From the NCBI GenBank assembly GCA_026417175.1, contig JAOADT010000011.1, forward strand, positions 1 through 64,000: DNA of 64,000 nt, read 5' to 3'. The stretch is from Deltaproteobacteria bacterium. GTDB taxonomy: Bacteria; Desulfobacterota; Syntrophorhabdia; Syntrophorhabdales; JANXAF01. Position numbers and translations under genes: made by a program. The notes under the pieces are model-generated. The model was not told where the DNA came from and did no database searches. It saw only the letters and a program-made list of their open reading frames with translations. How positions within the stretch are numbered: position 1 is the stretch's first letter; each line of letters starts with the position of its first letter. Positions 57,303 to 64,000 of this stretch are shown piece after piece.

Positions 57303-58511
57303 TTGAAGAGCATTGATGAGATCAATGAGAAAATAAAGAGTGGAAAAGTAGTGGTGGTTACTGCCGAAGAAATGGTTGAACTAGTGAAAGAAAAAGGAGT
57401 AAAAATGGCCTCTGAAATAGTAGATGTGGTCACAACTGGAACGTTCGGTCCCATGTGCAGTACAGGCATGTTCATTAACTTGGGACATTCAAGTCCAAGG
57501 ATAAAAATTGGAGGAGGCAAATGTTTTCTAAATGAGGTTCCCGCTTATACAGGTCTTGCCGCAGTGGATATTTACATAGGAGCTACTGCACTGCCTGAAG
57601 AGGATCCCAGAAACTCTGTGTATCCCGGCTCTTTTAAATATGGTGGCGGACATGTAATAGAAGATTTTGTAGCGGGTAAAAACATAAAACTCTTGGCTTA
57701 CGCCTATGGGACTGATTGCTATCCAAGAAGAAAGATAGAAACATATATAAATCGAGAGAATGTGAATGAAGCTTATTTATATAATCCTAGGAATTGCTAT
57801 CAGAATTATAATGTTGCAGTAAATCTTTCCAGCAGAATACTTTATACTTATATGGGCATTCTAAAGCCTAATCTACAGAACGCCAATTATTGCAGTGCTG
57901 GTCAACTTTCACCTTTGCTTAAAGATCCAAACTTCAGGACAATTGGAATAGGAACGAGGATATTTTTGGGAGGAGGGATAGGTTTTGTGGCGTGGCAAGG
58001 CACCCAGCATAACCCGAATGTGCCTAGAACCGAAAGTGGTATACCCAGGATGCCTGCTGGAACTCTAGCAGTTATAGGTGACGCAAAAAAAATGAATCCG
58101 AGATACCTAAGAGGGGCAAGTTTTGTTGGTTATGGGGCGACAATCTTTGTGGGGGTGGGGGTACCTATTCCAGTTCTCGATGAAGAAGTTGCTTACTACG
58201 CGTCAAGAGGCGATGATGAGCTTTTAGCGCAAGTTGTGGATTATGGTAATGATTATCCAGAAAATGTAAAACGGTCATTATGTGAGGTGACGTACGCTCA
58301 ATTGAAATCGGGGACTATAAAGGTGAACGGAAAAGAAGTGCCATGCTATCCAATATCGAGTTATTCTATGGCTGTAGAAATAGCTGAGACCCTAAAGGAG
58401 TGGATTAAAAGCGGATTATTTTATCTCACAAACCCAGTTGAATCGCTCCCTAAAGCAGGTTCCAATCTTAAGATCTGTGCTTTGGAGGATGGAAGAATTG
58501 ATCCTATGTGA
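57303..58511 (+). CDS. DUF39/HcyBio homocysteine biosynthesis protein
   Basis: 402 aa from TTG 57303, 5 bases after AGGAGG; the track's GTG at 57297 overlaps that site. Family features: TTGTFGPMCSTGMFINLGHSSP, CFLNEVPAYTGLAAVDIYIGA, GGGHVIEDFVAGK, YGTDCYPRRKIE, GIGTRIFLGGGIGFVAWQGTQH. Archaeal and anaerobe relatives help convert aspartate semialdehyde to homocysteine with sulfide, usually with a NIL/CBS or ferredoxin-like partner. No partner is seen here; an MBL hydrolase follows after 8 bases. Confidence 0.9.
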   Translation: MKSIDEINEKIKSGKVVVVTAEEMVELVKEKGVKMASEIVDVVTTGTFGPMCSTGMFINLGHSSPRIKIGGGKCFLNEVPAYTGLAAVDIYIGATALPEEDPRNSVYPGSFKYGGGHVIEDFVAGKNIKLLAYAYGTDCYPRRKIETYINRENVNEAYLYNPRNCYQNYNVAVNLSSRILYTYMGILKPNLQNANYCSAGQLSPLLKDPNFRTIGIGTRIFLGGGIGFVAWQGTQHNPNVPRTESGIPRMPAGTLAVIGDAKKMNPRYLRGASFVGYGATIFVGVGVPIPVLDEEVAYYASRGDDELLAQVVDYGNDYPENVKRSLCEVTYAQLKSGTIKVNGKEVPCYPISSYSMAVEIAETLKEWIKSGLFYLTNPVESLPKAGSNLKICALEDGRIDPM

Positions 58512-58519
58512 GGTGAGCC

Positions 58520-59173
58520 GTGAAATTATTTGAAGATTTCTACATCTATCCTTGGATGTCTTTTGAGGAGAATAATTGCAACACCATATTTATAGACGGA
58601 AATCCTCCAGTCATCATAGATCCTGGTCACAGACACCTATTCAATCATGTTATAGAGGGCATGGCAAAAGACGGAAAGATCGCAGAAAATATAAAAGTTG
58701 TGATTGTTACGCATGGTCATCCTGACCATATTGAGGCTTGTGAGCTATTTGGGCAGGACGTTGTGAAGGCTATAAGTTTTGAGGAATATAAATACATTCG
58801 AGGAGATGGGAGAGAACTTTTTTTAGCTTCTGGATCTGAGCCACCCAAAAATGACTGGAAAATTTTTCTTAAAGAAGGAAATTTAAAGATCGGCGATAAG
58901 ACTTTTAAAATAATAAATACTCCGGGTCATTCACCTGGTTCCATATGTCTATACTGGGAGGAAAGACGTCTTCTCATTTCCGGAGACACTGTATTTTACA
59001 TGGGTGTGGGAAGATTCGATTTGCCGGGTGGTGAAGAGGAGCGATTAAAACAGAGCGTTAAAAAACTTGCAAAACTCGACATAGAATACCTTGTACCTGG
59101 TCACGGAGAAATTCTTGCCGGTTCTAGAGTGATAAAGAAAAACTTCCAAGTGATACTTGATGAATTTTTCTAA
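58520..59173 (+). CDS. Metallo-beta-lactamase fold hydrolase
   Basis: 217 aa, GTG start with GAGGTGAG upstream. Metal motif VTHGHPDHIEA, then NTPGHSPGSICLYW, ISGDTVFYMGVGRFDLPGG and VPGHGE supply all ligands, the glyoxalase II-like class. Likely a thioester hydrolase or similar; adjacency to the DUF39 gene hints at sulfur metabolism but no more. Confidence 0.87.
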   Translation: MKLFEDFYIYPWMSFEENNCNTIFIDGNPPVIIDPGHRHLFNHVIEGMAKDGKIAENIKVVIVTHGHPDHIEACELFGQDVVKAISFEEYKYIRGDGRELFLASGSEPPKNDWKIFLKEGNLKIGDKTFKIINTPGHSPGSICLYWEERRLLISGDTVFYMGVGRFDLPGGEEERLKQSVKKLAKLDIEYLVPGHGEILAGSRVIKKNFQVILDEFF

Positions 59174-59184
59174 GTGATTATAAT
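59157..59184 (+). promoter_or_regulatory. Promoter of htpX
   Basis: TTGATG (59157-59162), 16-base spacer, TATAAT (59179-59184), leading to a leader with GGGAGG before the ATG. The -35 lies inside the end of the MBL gene. Confidence 0.55.
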
Positions 59185-59212
59185 ATGATTCAGAAAAAAG
59201 GGAGGTTAGTTT

Positions 59213-60070
59213 ATGAATCACTTTAAAACATTTATCCTAATGATGGCGCTTACCATCTTATTCGTTTTCGTTGGAAGTTTAATTGGAGGTAAAGATGGTG
59301 CCTACATAGCTTTCGGTATAGCCCTTCTTATGAATCTCATAAGTTACTGGTTTTCTGACAGGATAGTCTTGGCAATGTATGGAGCAAAAGAGGTCTCTGA
59401 AAGGGAGGCACCAGAGCTTTACAGGATGGTATACAATCTTTCCCAGAAAGCGGGAATACCTGTTCCGAGGGTTTACATAATAGAGAACGATAGCCCCAAT
59501 GCCTTTGCTACCGGAAGAAACCCAGCAAATGGAGTTGTAGCTGTCACAACAGGCATACTAAGACTCCTTGGAAGAGACGAGCTGGAAGGCGTTTTAGCGC
59601 ATGAAATATCCCATATAAAACACAGAGACATACTAGTTCAGACAATAGCGGCAACACTTGCCGGGGCAATAACTATGCTTGCAAATTTTGCCCGTTTCGC
59701 AGCTTTTTTTGGTGGAAGATCTTCAGAAGACGAGGAAGGTGGTGGTGGAAACATTATTGCCCTCATAATATTTTCGATGATAGCAGCGTTTGCAGCCATG
59801 CTCATACAGCTTGCCATATCAAGGTCAAGGGAATATCTTGCCGATGAAGGAGGGGCTAGACTTTGTGGAAATCCCCTTTACTTGGCTTCTGCATTAAGGA
59901 AACTCGCATTAGGGGTGGCCAGGGTTCCTATGGTACAGGCAAACCCCTCAACAGCTCCCATGTTTATCGTGAATCCTCTTAGAGGTGAAGGTGTACTTTC
60001 ACTATTCAGCACTCACCCCCCTATTGAAGAGAGAATAAGACGCCTGGAGGCAATGGCATATCTCAGATAG
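59213..60070 (+). CDS. htpX: Membrane zinc metalloprotease HtpX
   Basis: 285 aa M48 peptidase. Two N-terminal spans (about 5-45), zinc motif [13 protein letters not shown], two further spans (about 145-165, 178-198), third ligand Glu in [11 protein letters not shown]. Cuts misfolded inner-membrane proteins. Own promoter upstream. Its 3' end lies within possible 5' coding sequence of the next gene. Confidence 0.95.
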   Translation: MNHFKTFILMMALTILFVFVGSLIGGKDGAYIAFGIALLMNLISYWFSDRIVLAMYGAKEVSEREAPELYRMVYNLSQKAGIPVPRVYIIENDSPNAFATGRNPANGVVAVTTGILRLLGRDELEGVLAHEISHIKHRDILVQTIAATLAGAITMLANFARFAAFFGGRSSEDEEGGGGNIIALIIFSMIAAFAAMLIQLAISRSREYLADEGGARLCGNPLYLASALRKLALGVARVPMVQANPSTAPMFIVNPLRGEGVLSLFSTHPPIEERIRRLEAMAYLR

Positions 60071-60134
60071 TCCTGACTTTATACCTAGAGACTCAATAAT
60101 CGATTTACTGGAGAAGATTGATTCAGGGGCTTTA

Positions 60135-61325
60135 GTGGATGAAGCCCTGAATTTTTATTTCTCCAGTTCCAAAATAGATGAGTCCAGAAAGCCTATAATT
60201 TACGAAATAGTTGCGGGTGTAGTAAGGTGGAAGCTTTACCTTGAGTGGTTATTATCCCATCACATAAGAAAGAAAGTAAAAAAAAAGATAGAAAATTTAC
60301 TGAAGTTAACCCTCTATCAAGTAGAGTTTATGAAGAAACCTGCGTATCATGTAGTACATGAGGCTGTTTCATTTGCGAAATCGCGGTGGGGAGAAGAAAT
60401 TGGTGGATTTGTCAACGCTGTCTTAAGGAATCACATGAGGTTCAGAAAGAACTATAGTCCACCGGATTTATCAGTTAAGTATTCATTCCCCACATGGCTA
60501 GTAAAAAGATGGCAAAAGAGGTTTGGAGATGAAGTAGAGCACCTACTTTCTCATCTTAATTCCCCCTCTTTATTTGGCGTAAGGGTGAACCCTAAAAAGA
60601 TTAGTAGTGACGAAGTTATAAAATACTTTGAAAACGTAGGTATTCAAGTTCAGAAAGGCAGATACTTAGAATATGCTTTATACGTAAATAAGCTCACACC
60701 AGTTCTCAAAAGCGATCTCTTCAAGCTCCAGTTAATATACATTCAAGATGAAGCTTCACAGTTAGTTTCTGAAGCCTTGGAAGTAAAGGAGGGCGGGAAA
60801 GTTCTCGATGCTTGTTGTGGATATGGAACCAAAACTAGTCATATTCTTGATATGTATGCGGAGAAATGTAAAGTGATTGCCCTTGATAAGTCAGGAAGAA
60901 AAGTTAAGAAGGTTTCTCCTCAGGCTTTGAGGGTGATTGGAGACATCTTTAGTATCCCGTTCAAAAAGGATTCTTTTGACACAATTCTCCTTGACGCCCC
61001 CTGTTCATCACTGGGTATAATTCAAAAACACCCGGAGATCAAGTGGCGTATCTCAGAATCTGACATAGAAAGATTTTCAGAGATTCAGGTCTCCCTTTTA
61101 AAAAAGTTGTGGGAAACTTTAAAGCCTGGAGGCACCTTAATATACAGTGTTTGTTCTTTTGAACCCGAAGAGACAGAACGCGTAATTACTGAATTGATCA
61201 ACACAGAAGAAGTTTTGGTAGAAAAGGTGTTTCCCTTTGTAGAAGGTAGTTTTTTTATCTCAATCCCACACAGAACAGGAATGGATGGATTCTTCATAGC
61301 AAAGATGAAAAAGGCGAGAAAGTGA
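60135..61325 (+). CDS. rsmB: 16S rRNA (cytosine-C5)-methyltransferase, RsmB-like
   Basis: 396 aa from GTG 60135, which has AGGGG 5 bases upstream. An NusB-like N-terminal domain (GVVRWKLYLEWLLSHHI, LLKLTLYQVEFM) precedes the Nol1/Nop2 domain: SAM motif LDACCGYGTKTSHIL, motif IV LLDAPCSSLGII and motif VI YSVCSFEPEE hold the two cysteines. In-frame codons upstream of the GTG still resemble RsmB (PRDSIIDLLEKIDSGAL), so the true start may be a non-ATG codon nearer 60060. Confidence 0.88.
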   Translation: MDEALNFYFSSSKIDESRKPIIYEIVAGVVRWKLYLEWLLSHHIRKKVKKKIENLLKLTLYQVEFMKKPAYHVVHEAVSFAKSRWGEEIGGFVNAVLRNHMRFRKNYSPPDLSVKYSFPTWLVKRWQKRFGDEVEHLLSHLNSPSLFGVRVNPKKISSDEVIKYFENVGIQVQKGRYLEYALYVNKLTPVLKSDLFKLQLIYIQDEASQLVSEALEVKEGGKVLDACCGYGTKTSHILDMYAEKCKVIALDKSGRKVKKVSPQALRVIGDIFSIPFKKDSFDTILLDAPCSSLGIIQKHPEIKWRISESDIERFSEIQVSLLKKLWETLKPGGTLIYSVCSFEPEETERVITELINTEEVLVEKVFPFVEGSFFISIPHRTGMDGFFIAKMKKARK

Positions 61326-62017
61326 AAAAACTTTTTTACGTACTAGTAATGTTCATTACCTTTATATTTTCTATGTACCTGACAATGGGTTTTTTACTAA
61401 AAACTGAGAAAACTATCCTGTGTCCAGACATAAGGGGATTAACATTACCTGAAGCGGAATTGATTCTTAAAAAGTGCGGACTTGAACTTCAAATACTAAG
61501 ACAAGAGAAAAGGAGTGATGTTGCAAAAGGGGTGATTGTTAGGCAAAGACCAGAAGGAAATGTCCCCGTCAAAAAAGGTAGAAGGGTGTACGTTACAGTT
61601 TCCGCTGGCCCGGACCTTGTGATCGTTCCAAACGTAAAAGGTCTTACAGTGGAGACAGCATATGCAGTGGTTTCTGAAAAGAAGATAAAGATAAAAGAAA
61701 AAATTCTCGTCCCAAGTAAGTATGATGGTAAAGTCCTGGCTCAAATACCAAAAGAGAGTGAGAAAATACTTGAAGGAGAAGGGATAGTGGTGATTGTAGG
61801 TAGAAAACCTGAAAAATACTTTGTAATGCCAGAGATAAGCAATTGGGACTTCAAAGAACTTATAGAAGAATTAGAATCGAAAGAAATTAGCTACAAAATA
61901 ACGTACGAGAAAAATGAAAACCCAGGATGGCTAAACAGAATAACGGTTGATAAGAAACCGGGTACCATTTTCCGATCGAGCGAGACAGTATCAATTAACG
62001 TTTTTATTGGAGGTTAA
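61322..62017 (+). CDS. Membrane-anchored PASTA-domain protein
   Basis: 231 aa, GTG start overlapping the rsmB stop. One N-terminal membrane span (about 4-25), then three PASTA repeats (about 36-100, 101-165, 166-231), for example VPNVKGLTVETAYAVVSEKKI. PASTA units bind peptidoglycan fragments in kinases and PBPs; no kinase or transpeptidase domain is attached here. Role in cell-wall sensing is inference. Confidence 0.88.
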   Translation: MKKLFYVLVMFITFIFSMYLTMGFLLKTEKTILCPDIRGLTLPEAELILKKCGLELQILRQEKRSDVAKGVIVRQRPEGNVPVKKGRRVYVTVSAGPDLVIVPNVKGLTVETAYAVVSEKKIKIKEKILVPSKYDGKVLAQIPKESEKILEGEGIVVIVGRKPEKYFVMPEISNWDFKELIEELESKEISYKITYEKNENPGWLNRITVDKKPGTIFRSSETVSINVFIGG

Positions 62018-62018
62018 A

Positions 62019-62681
62019 ATGGTGAATGTTCTTATTGCTCCTTCGATTCTTTCCTGCAATTTTCTTGAACTCGGAAGAGAGATAAAAGAAATCGATGAAG
62101 CTGGGTGTGATCTTATTCACGTGGATGTTATGGATGGACATTTCGTTCCTAATATTACGGTCGGTCCAATGATTGTTGATTTTATAAGAAACATAACGGA
62201 AAAACCTCTTGACTGCCATTTAATGGTGGAAAGACCCTACCGCCTTGTAAAAGATTTTATAAAAGCTGGTTCGGACATAATAACAGTTCATGTTGAGTCA
62301 GATGCTCACATACTGCGGACAATAGATATGATCAAAGGAGAGGGTAAAAAGGCCGGGGTGACACTTAATCCAGGGACTAGCCTACACTCTGTAGAGGAAA
62401 TTCTTCCATATGTCGACGTTCTCCTTATAATGACTGTAAATCCTGGTTTTGGTGGACAACCTTTTATTCCGTCTATGTACGATAAAATAAAAAAAGCAAA
62501 AGATATGATTGAAAAGGTTAACAGGAAAGTTCACCTTGAAGTCGACGGTGGGATAAAGGTCTCCAATGCGAAGAAAGTTGTATTATCAGGCGCTGATATA
62601 CTTGTAATGGGTACTGAAATCTTCGGAAGCAAAAACTATAAGCAAAAAATCACCGAGGTGAGAAATAGTGTGGGTGAGTGA
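62019..62681 (+). CDS. rpe: Ribulose-phosphate 3-epimerase
   Basis: 220 aa from ATG 62019, 5 bases after GGAGG; the longer ORF from 61947 is inside the PASTA gene. TIM barrel with IAPSILSCNF, VDVMDGHFVPNITVGP, DCHLMVERP, MTVNPGFGGQPFIP and LEVDGGI. Interconverts ribulose-5-P and xylulose-5-P. Its 3' end overlaps the next gene by 14 bases. Confidence 0.96.
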   Translation: MVNVLIAPSILSCNFLELGREIKEIDEAGCDLIHVDVMDGHFVPNITVGPMIVDFIRNITEKPLDCHLMVERPYRLVKDFIKAGSDIITVHVESDAHILRTIDMIKGEGKKAGVTLNPGTSLHSVEEILPYVDVLLIMTVNPGFGGQPFIPSMYDKIKKAKDMIEKVNRKVHLEVDGGIKVSNAKKVVLSGADILVMGTEIFGSKNYKQKITEVRNSVGE

Positions 62682-63306
62682 AAAAGAAAAGCGAACTCGT
62701 CTTATAAAACAAGAACTTACAACTCTAAAAAGGGAACTTGTAAAAAAGGATTTGGAAAACCTTCTTCTAAATGCAAACCTTGATTACAGGCAAGAACATG
62801 GTTTGTTAGTAAACGTACCTTTCTTTGACGAAGTGATCGAACTTGGTATTCCCTCTTTTTCTTTCCGAAAGAGCAGAGGAAATGTGGATACTTTACTGAA
62901 AATCGTTATCTTAAAATATTTGAAAAATTTAGAAAAAATTAATGATGAAAAATTTTTTGATTTTGTAAACCTGAGGGAGCTTAGTCTTATAAAAGCGAAA
63001 ACTCTAAAAAGTATTGAGAGATTATTTGCCTATGATGCAAAAAGTTTTCTGAGATACGGTATAGCGTTAGGAGGAAAAGAAATGGCCTATAGCGATACAA
63101 GCATTATTTTTACTATACTGCCAGGGGTGGAGATTTTATTCGTTTTTAGAGAAGCGGAGGAAGAAAGAGAAGCGAAACTCGATGTTTTGGTAAAAAAAAA
63201 TATTCAACAGATTTTTTCTGAAACAGAGCTTTTGTATCTGACTAAGATCATAATAAAGAAAATATTGAACTACGCGAAACTTAAAATGTGCGAGGACTTC
63301 CTATAG
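62668..63306 (+). CDS. DUF3786-like protein
   Basis: 212 aa from GTG 62668 after GAGGTGAG. The pattern LKIVILKYLKNLE, FFDFVNLREL, a GG-centred helix and DTSIIFTILPGVEILFVFREAEEE resembles DUF3786 proteins of anaerobes, in which the last segment reads lPriP...DdEfpA. The match is by eye and the family role is unknown. It contains an A9 run at 63192-63200 that does not break the frame. Last gene of the + strand run. Confidence 0.6.
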   Translation: MWVSEKEKRTRLIKQELTTLKRELVKKDLENLLLNANLDYRQEHGLLVNVPFFDEVIELGIPSFSFRKSRGNVDTLLKIVILKYLKNLEKINDEKFFDFVNLRELSLIKAKTLKSIERLFAYDAKSFLRYGIALGGKEMAYSDTSIIFTILPGVEILFVFREAEEEREAKLDVLVKKNIQQIFSETELLYLTKIIIKKILNYAKLKMCEDFL

Positions 63307-63375
63307 TAGTTTAATCTTGTAATTTTTCGTAATAGTGTCTGTTTGAGTTATGCCAAAGCAATTAAGCCTCTTCAT

Positions 63376-64000
63376 TTAAACACTGAATCTTATATGTAAA
63401 ATATCCCCATCTTTCACAATGTAATCCTTACCTTCCAGATGAACTAACCCCCTTTCCCTTGCTTCTTTCTCTGATCCTGCTTTGACGAAATCGTCGTAAG
63501 AGATCACCTCAGCCTTTATAAAACCCTTCTCCATGTCAGAATGAATCTTCCCAGCGGCCTCTACGCAGGTAGTTCCTCTCTTTATGGTCCACGCTCTCAC
63601 TTCTTTTCCAACTATAGTGTAAAAAGTTATTAAGTCTAAGATTTTATAAGCTGTCTTCACTATTTTTTCTACGGCAAGTTCCTCAAGACCATACATTTCC
63701 ATGAACGATCTTTTTTCTTCATAAGGAATACAAGAGAGTTCCTCCTCAAGTTTACCGCATACATATACCACTGTGGTATGCCTTTTTTTTGCGTGTTCCT
63801 CGATTTCGTCAATAGGAGTTCTACCGATGAGCTCCTCTCCTATATTCCCGATGTAAAAGAAAGGCTTTGCGCTCAAAAGGCTGAATGATTTAAGTAAAGA
63901 TCTTTCTTCTGTATTAAAGGATGATGTGTCTATGAAACTATAAGATTCCAGGATGCTTTTAACTTTTAGTAAAAGATCGATTTCTTTTTTTTGCTTTTCT
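63376..64000 (-). CDS. ychF: Ribosome-associated ATPase YchF (OLA1 family), 5' part outside window
   Basis: The C-terminal ~208 residues are present. The track starts at a TTG (63876), but the frame is open to the window edge and reads LLKSFSLLSAKPFFYIGNIGEE, the standard YchF sequence before that point. The coiled-coil helical arm, EKIVKTAYKILDLITFYT, WTIKRGTTCVEAAGKIHSDMEKGFIKAEVI and the C-terminal TGS domain are intact. The G domain is not in the window. Confidence 0.95.
   Translation of the reverse strand, partial: EKQKKEIDLLLKVKSILESYSFIDTSSFNTEERSLLKSFSLLSAKPFFYIGNIGEELIGRTPIDEIEEHAKKRHTTVVYVCGKLEEELSCIPYEEKRSFMEMYGLEELAVEKIVKTAYKILDLITFYTIVGKEVRAWTIKRGTTCVEAAGKIHSDMEKGFIKAEVISYDDFVKAGSEKEARERGLVHLEGKDYIVKDGDILHIRFSV

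Noticed and set aside
63192-63200. A second A9 run as a frameshift site
   Set aside because: The DUF3786-like frame stays open and coherent on both sides, so no break is implied.
1-64000. CRISPR arrays, IS elements, prophage, tRNA or rRNA genes
   Set aside because: No regularly spaced repeats, transposase or phage proteins, or cloverleaf-like sequences were noticed in the short intergenic gaps.

Overview
The window reads as AT-rich chromosomal DNA from a Gram-negative bacterium. BamA, Skp, a Kdo transferase and a run of lipid A genes (lpxD, fabZ, lpxA, lpxB, msbA) show an outer membrane with LPS. Arginine is written mostly as AGA/AGG and isoleucine often as ATA, a bias common in thermophiles. 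A DUF39 'homocysteine biosynthesis' protein, a DUF3786-like protein and a DUF374 acyltransferase next to waaA fit Desulfobacterota (former Deltaproteobacteria). This placement is inference; no rRNA gene is present to test it. No mobile element, CRISPR array, tRNA or rRNA was seen.

Layout. 1-13.6 kb: the end of tuf, then the joined S10, spc and alpha ribosomal operons, from rpsJ to rplQ with secY, map, infA, rpmJ and rpoA. rplC (L3) is missing from its usual place between rpsJ and rplD, and adk is missing between secY and map. 13.8-23 kb: a housekeeping run on + (rarA, thiL, a YhaM-like HD nuclease, rsmE, a small membrane protein, dprA, topA, trmFO). 22.9-27.7 kb: a minus-strand operon of response regulator, histidine kinase, HtrA/Deg protease and a PilC/GspF protein. 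27.8-34.2 kb: trmI, a LOG-family protein, then a probable surface-sugar cluster (ROK kinase, methyltransferase, GT2, a protein with two LPS-kinase-type domains, GT4). 34.2-42 kb: mixed genes (lone receiver protein, NlpC/P60 lipoprotein, HAD phosphatase, methyltransferase, Sua5/YrdC, FmdB, MFS exporter, MoxR ATPase with VWA partner, ispG). 42-45.4 kb: a salvage pair (nucleoside phosphorylase and MTA/SAH deaminase), a Mut7-C-like protein and endonuclease III. 45.4-56.9 kb: the outer-membrane operon bamA-skp-lpxD-fabZ-lpxA-Gfo/Idh-lpxB-msbA-DUF374-waaA-mazG, closed by a bidirectional terminator shared with a cold-shock gene. 57.3-64 kb: DUF39 protein, MBL hydrolase, htpX, an RsmB-type methyltransferase, a PASTA protein, rpe, a DUF3786-like protein, and the 3' part of ychF on the minus strand.

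Most genes are packed with 4-bp to 30-bp overlaps and good Shine-Dalgarno sites; TTG and GTG starts are frequent. Several genes at operon heads instead have a -10 box 6-9 bases before the start codon and no Shine-Dalgarno site, which suggests leaderless mRNAs.

Most worth checking: the absent rplC; a -1 frame break in an A9 run within the DUF374 acyltransferase whose downstream frame encodes the expected C-terminus; RsmB-like coding sequence upstream of any canonical start; the tandem LPS-kinase protein; and palindromes sharing a GGCCTAA half-site over two promoters. I did not find a clear new defence or mobile system.
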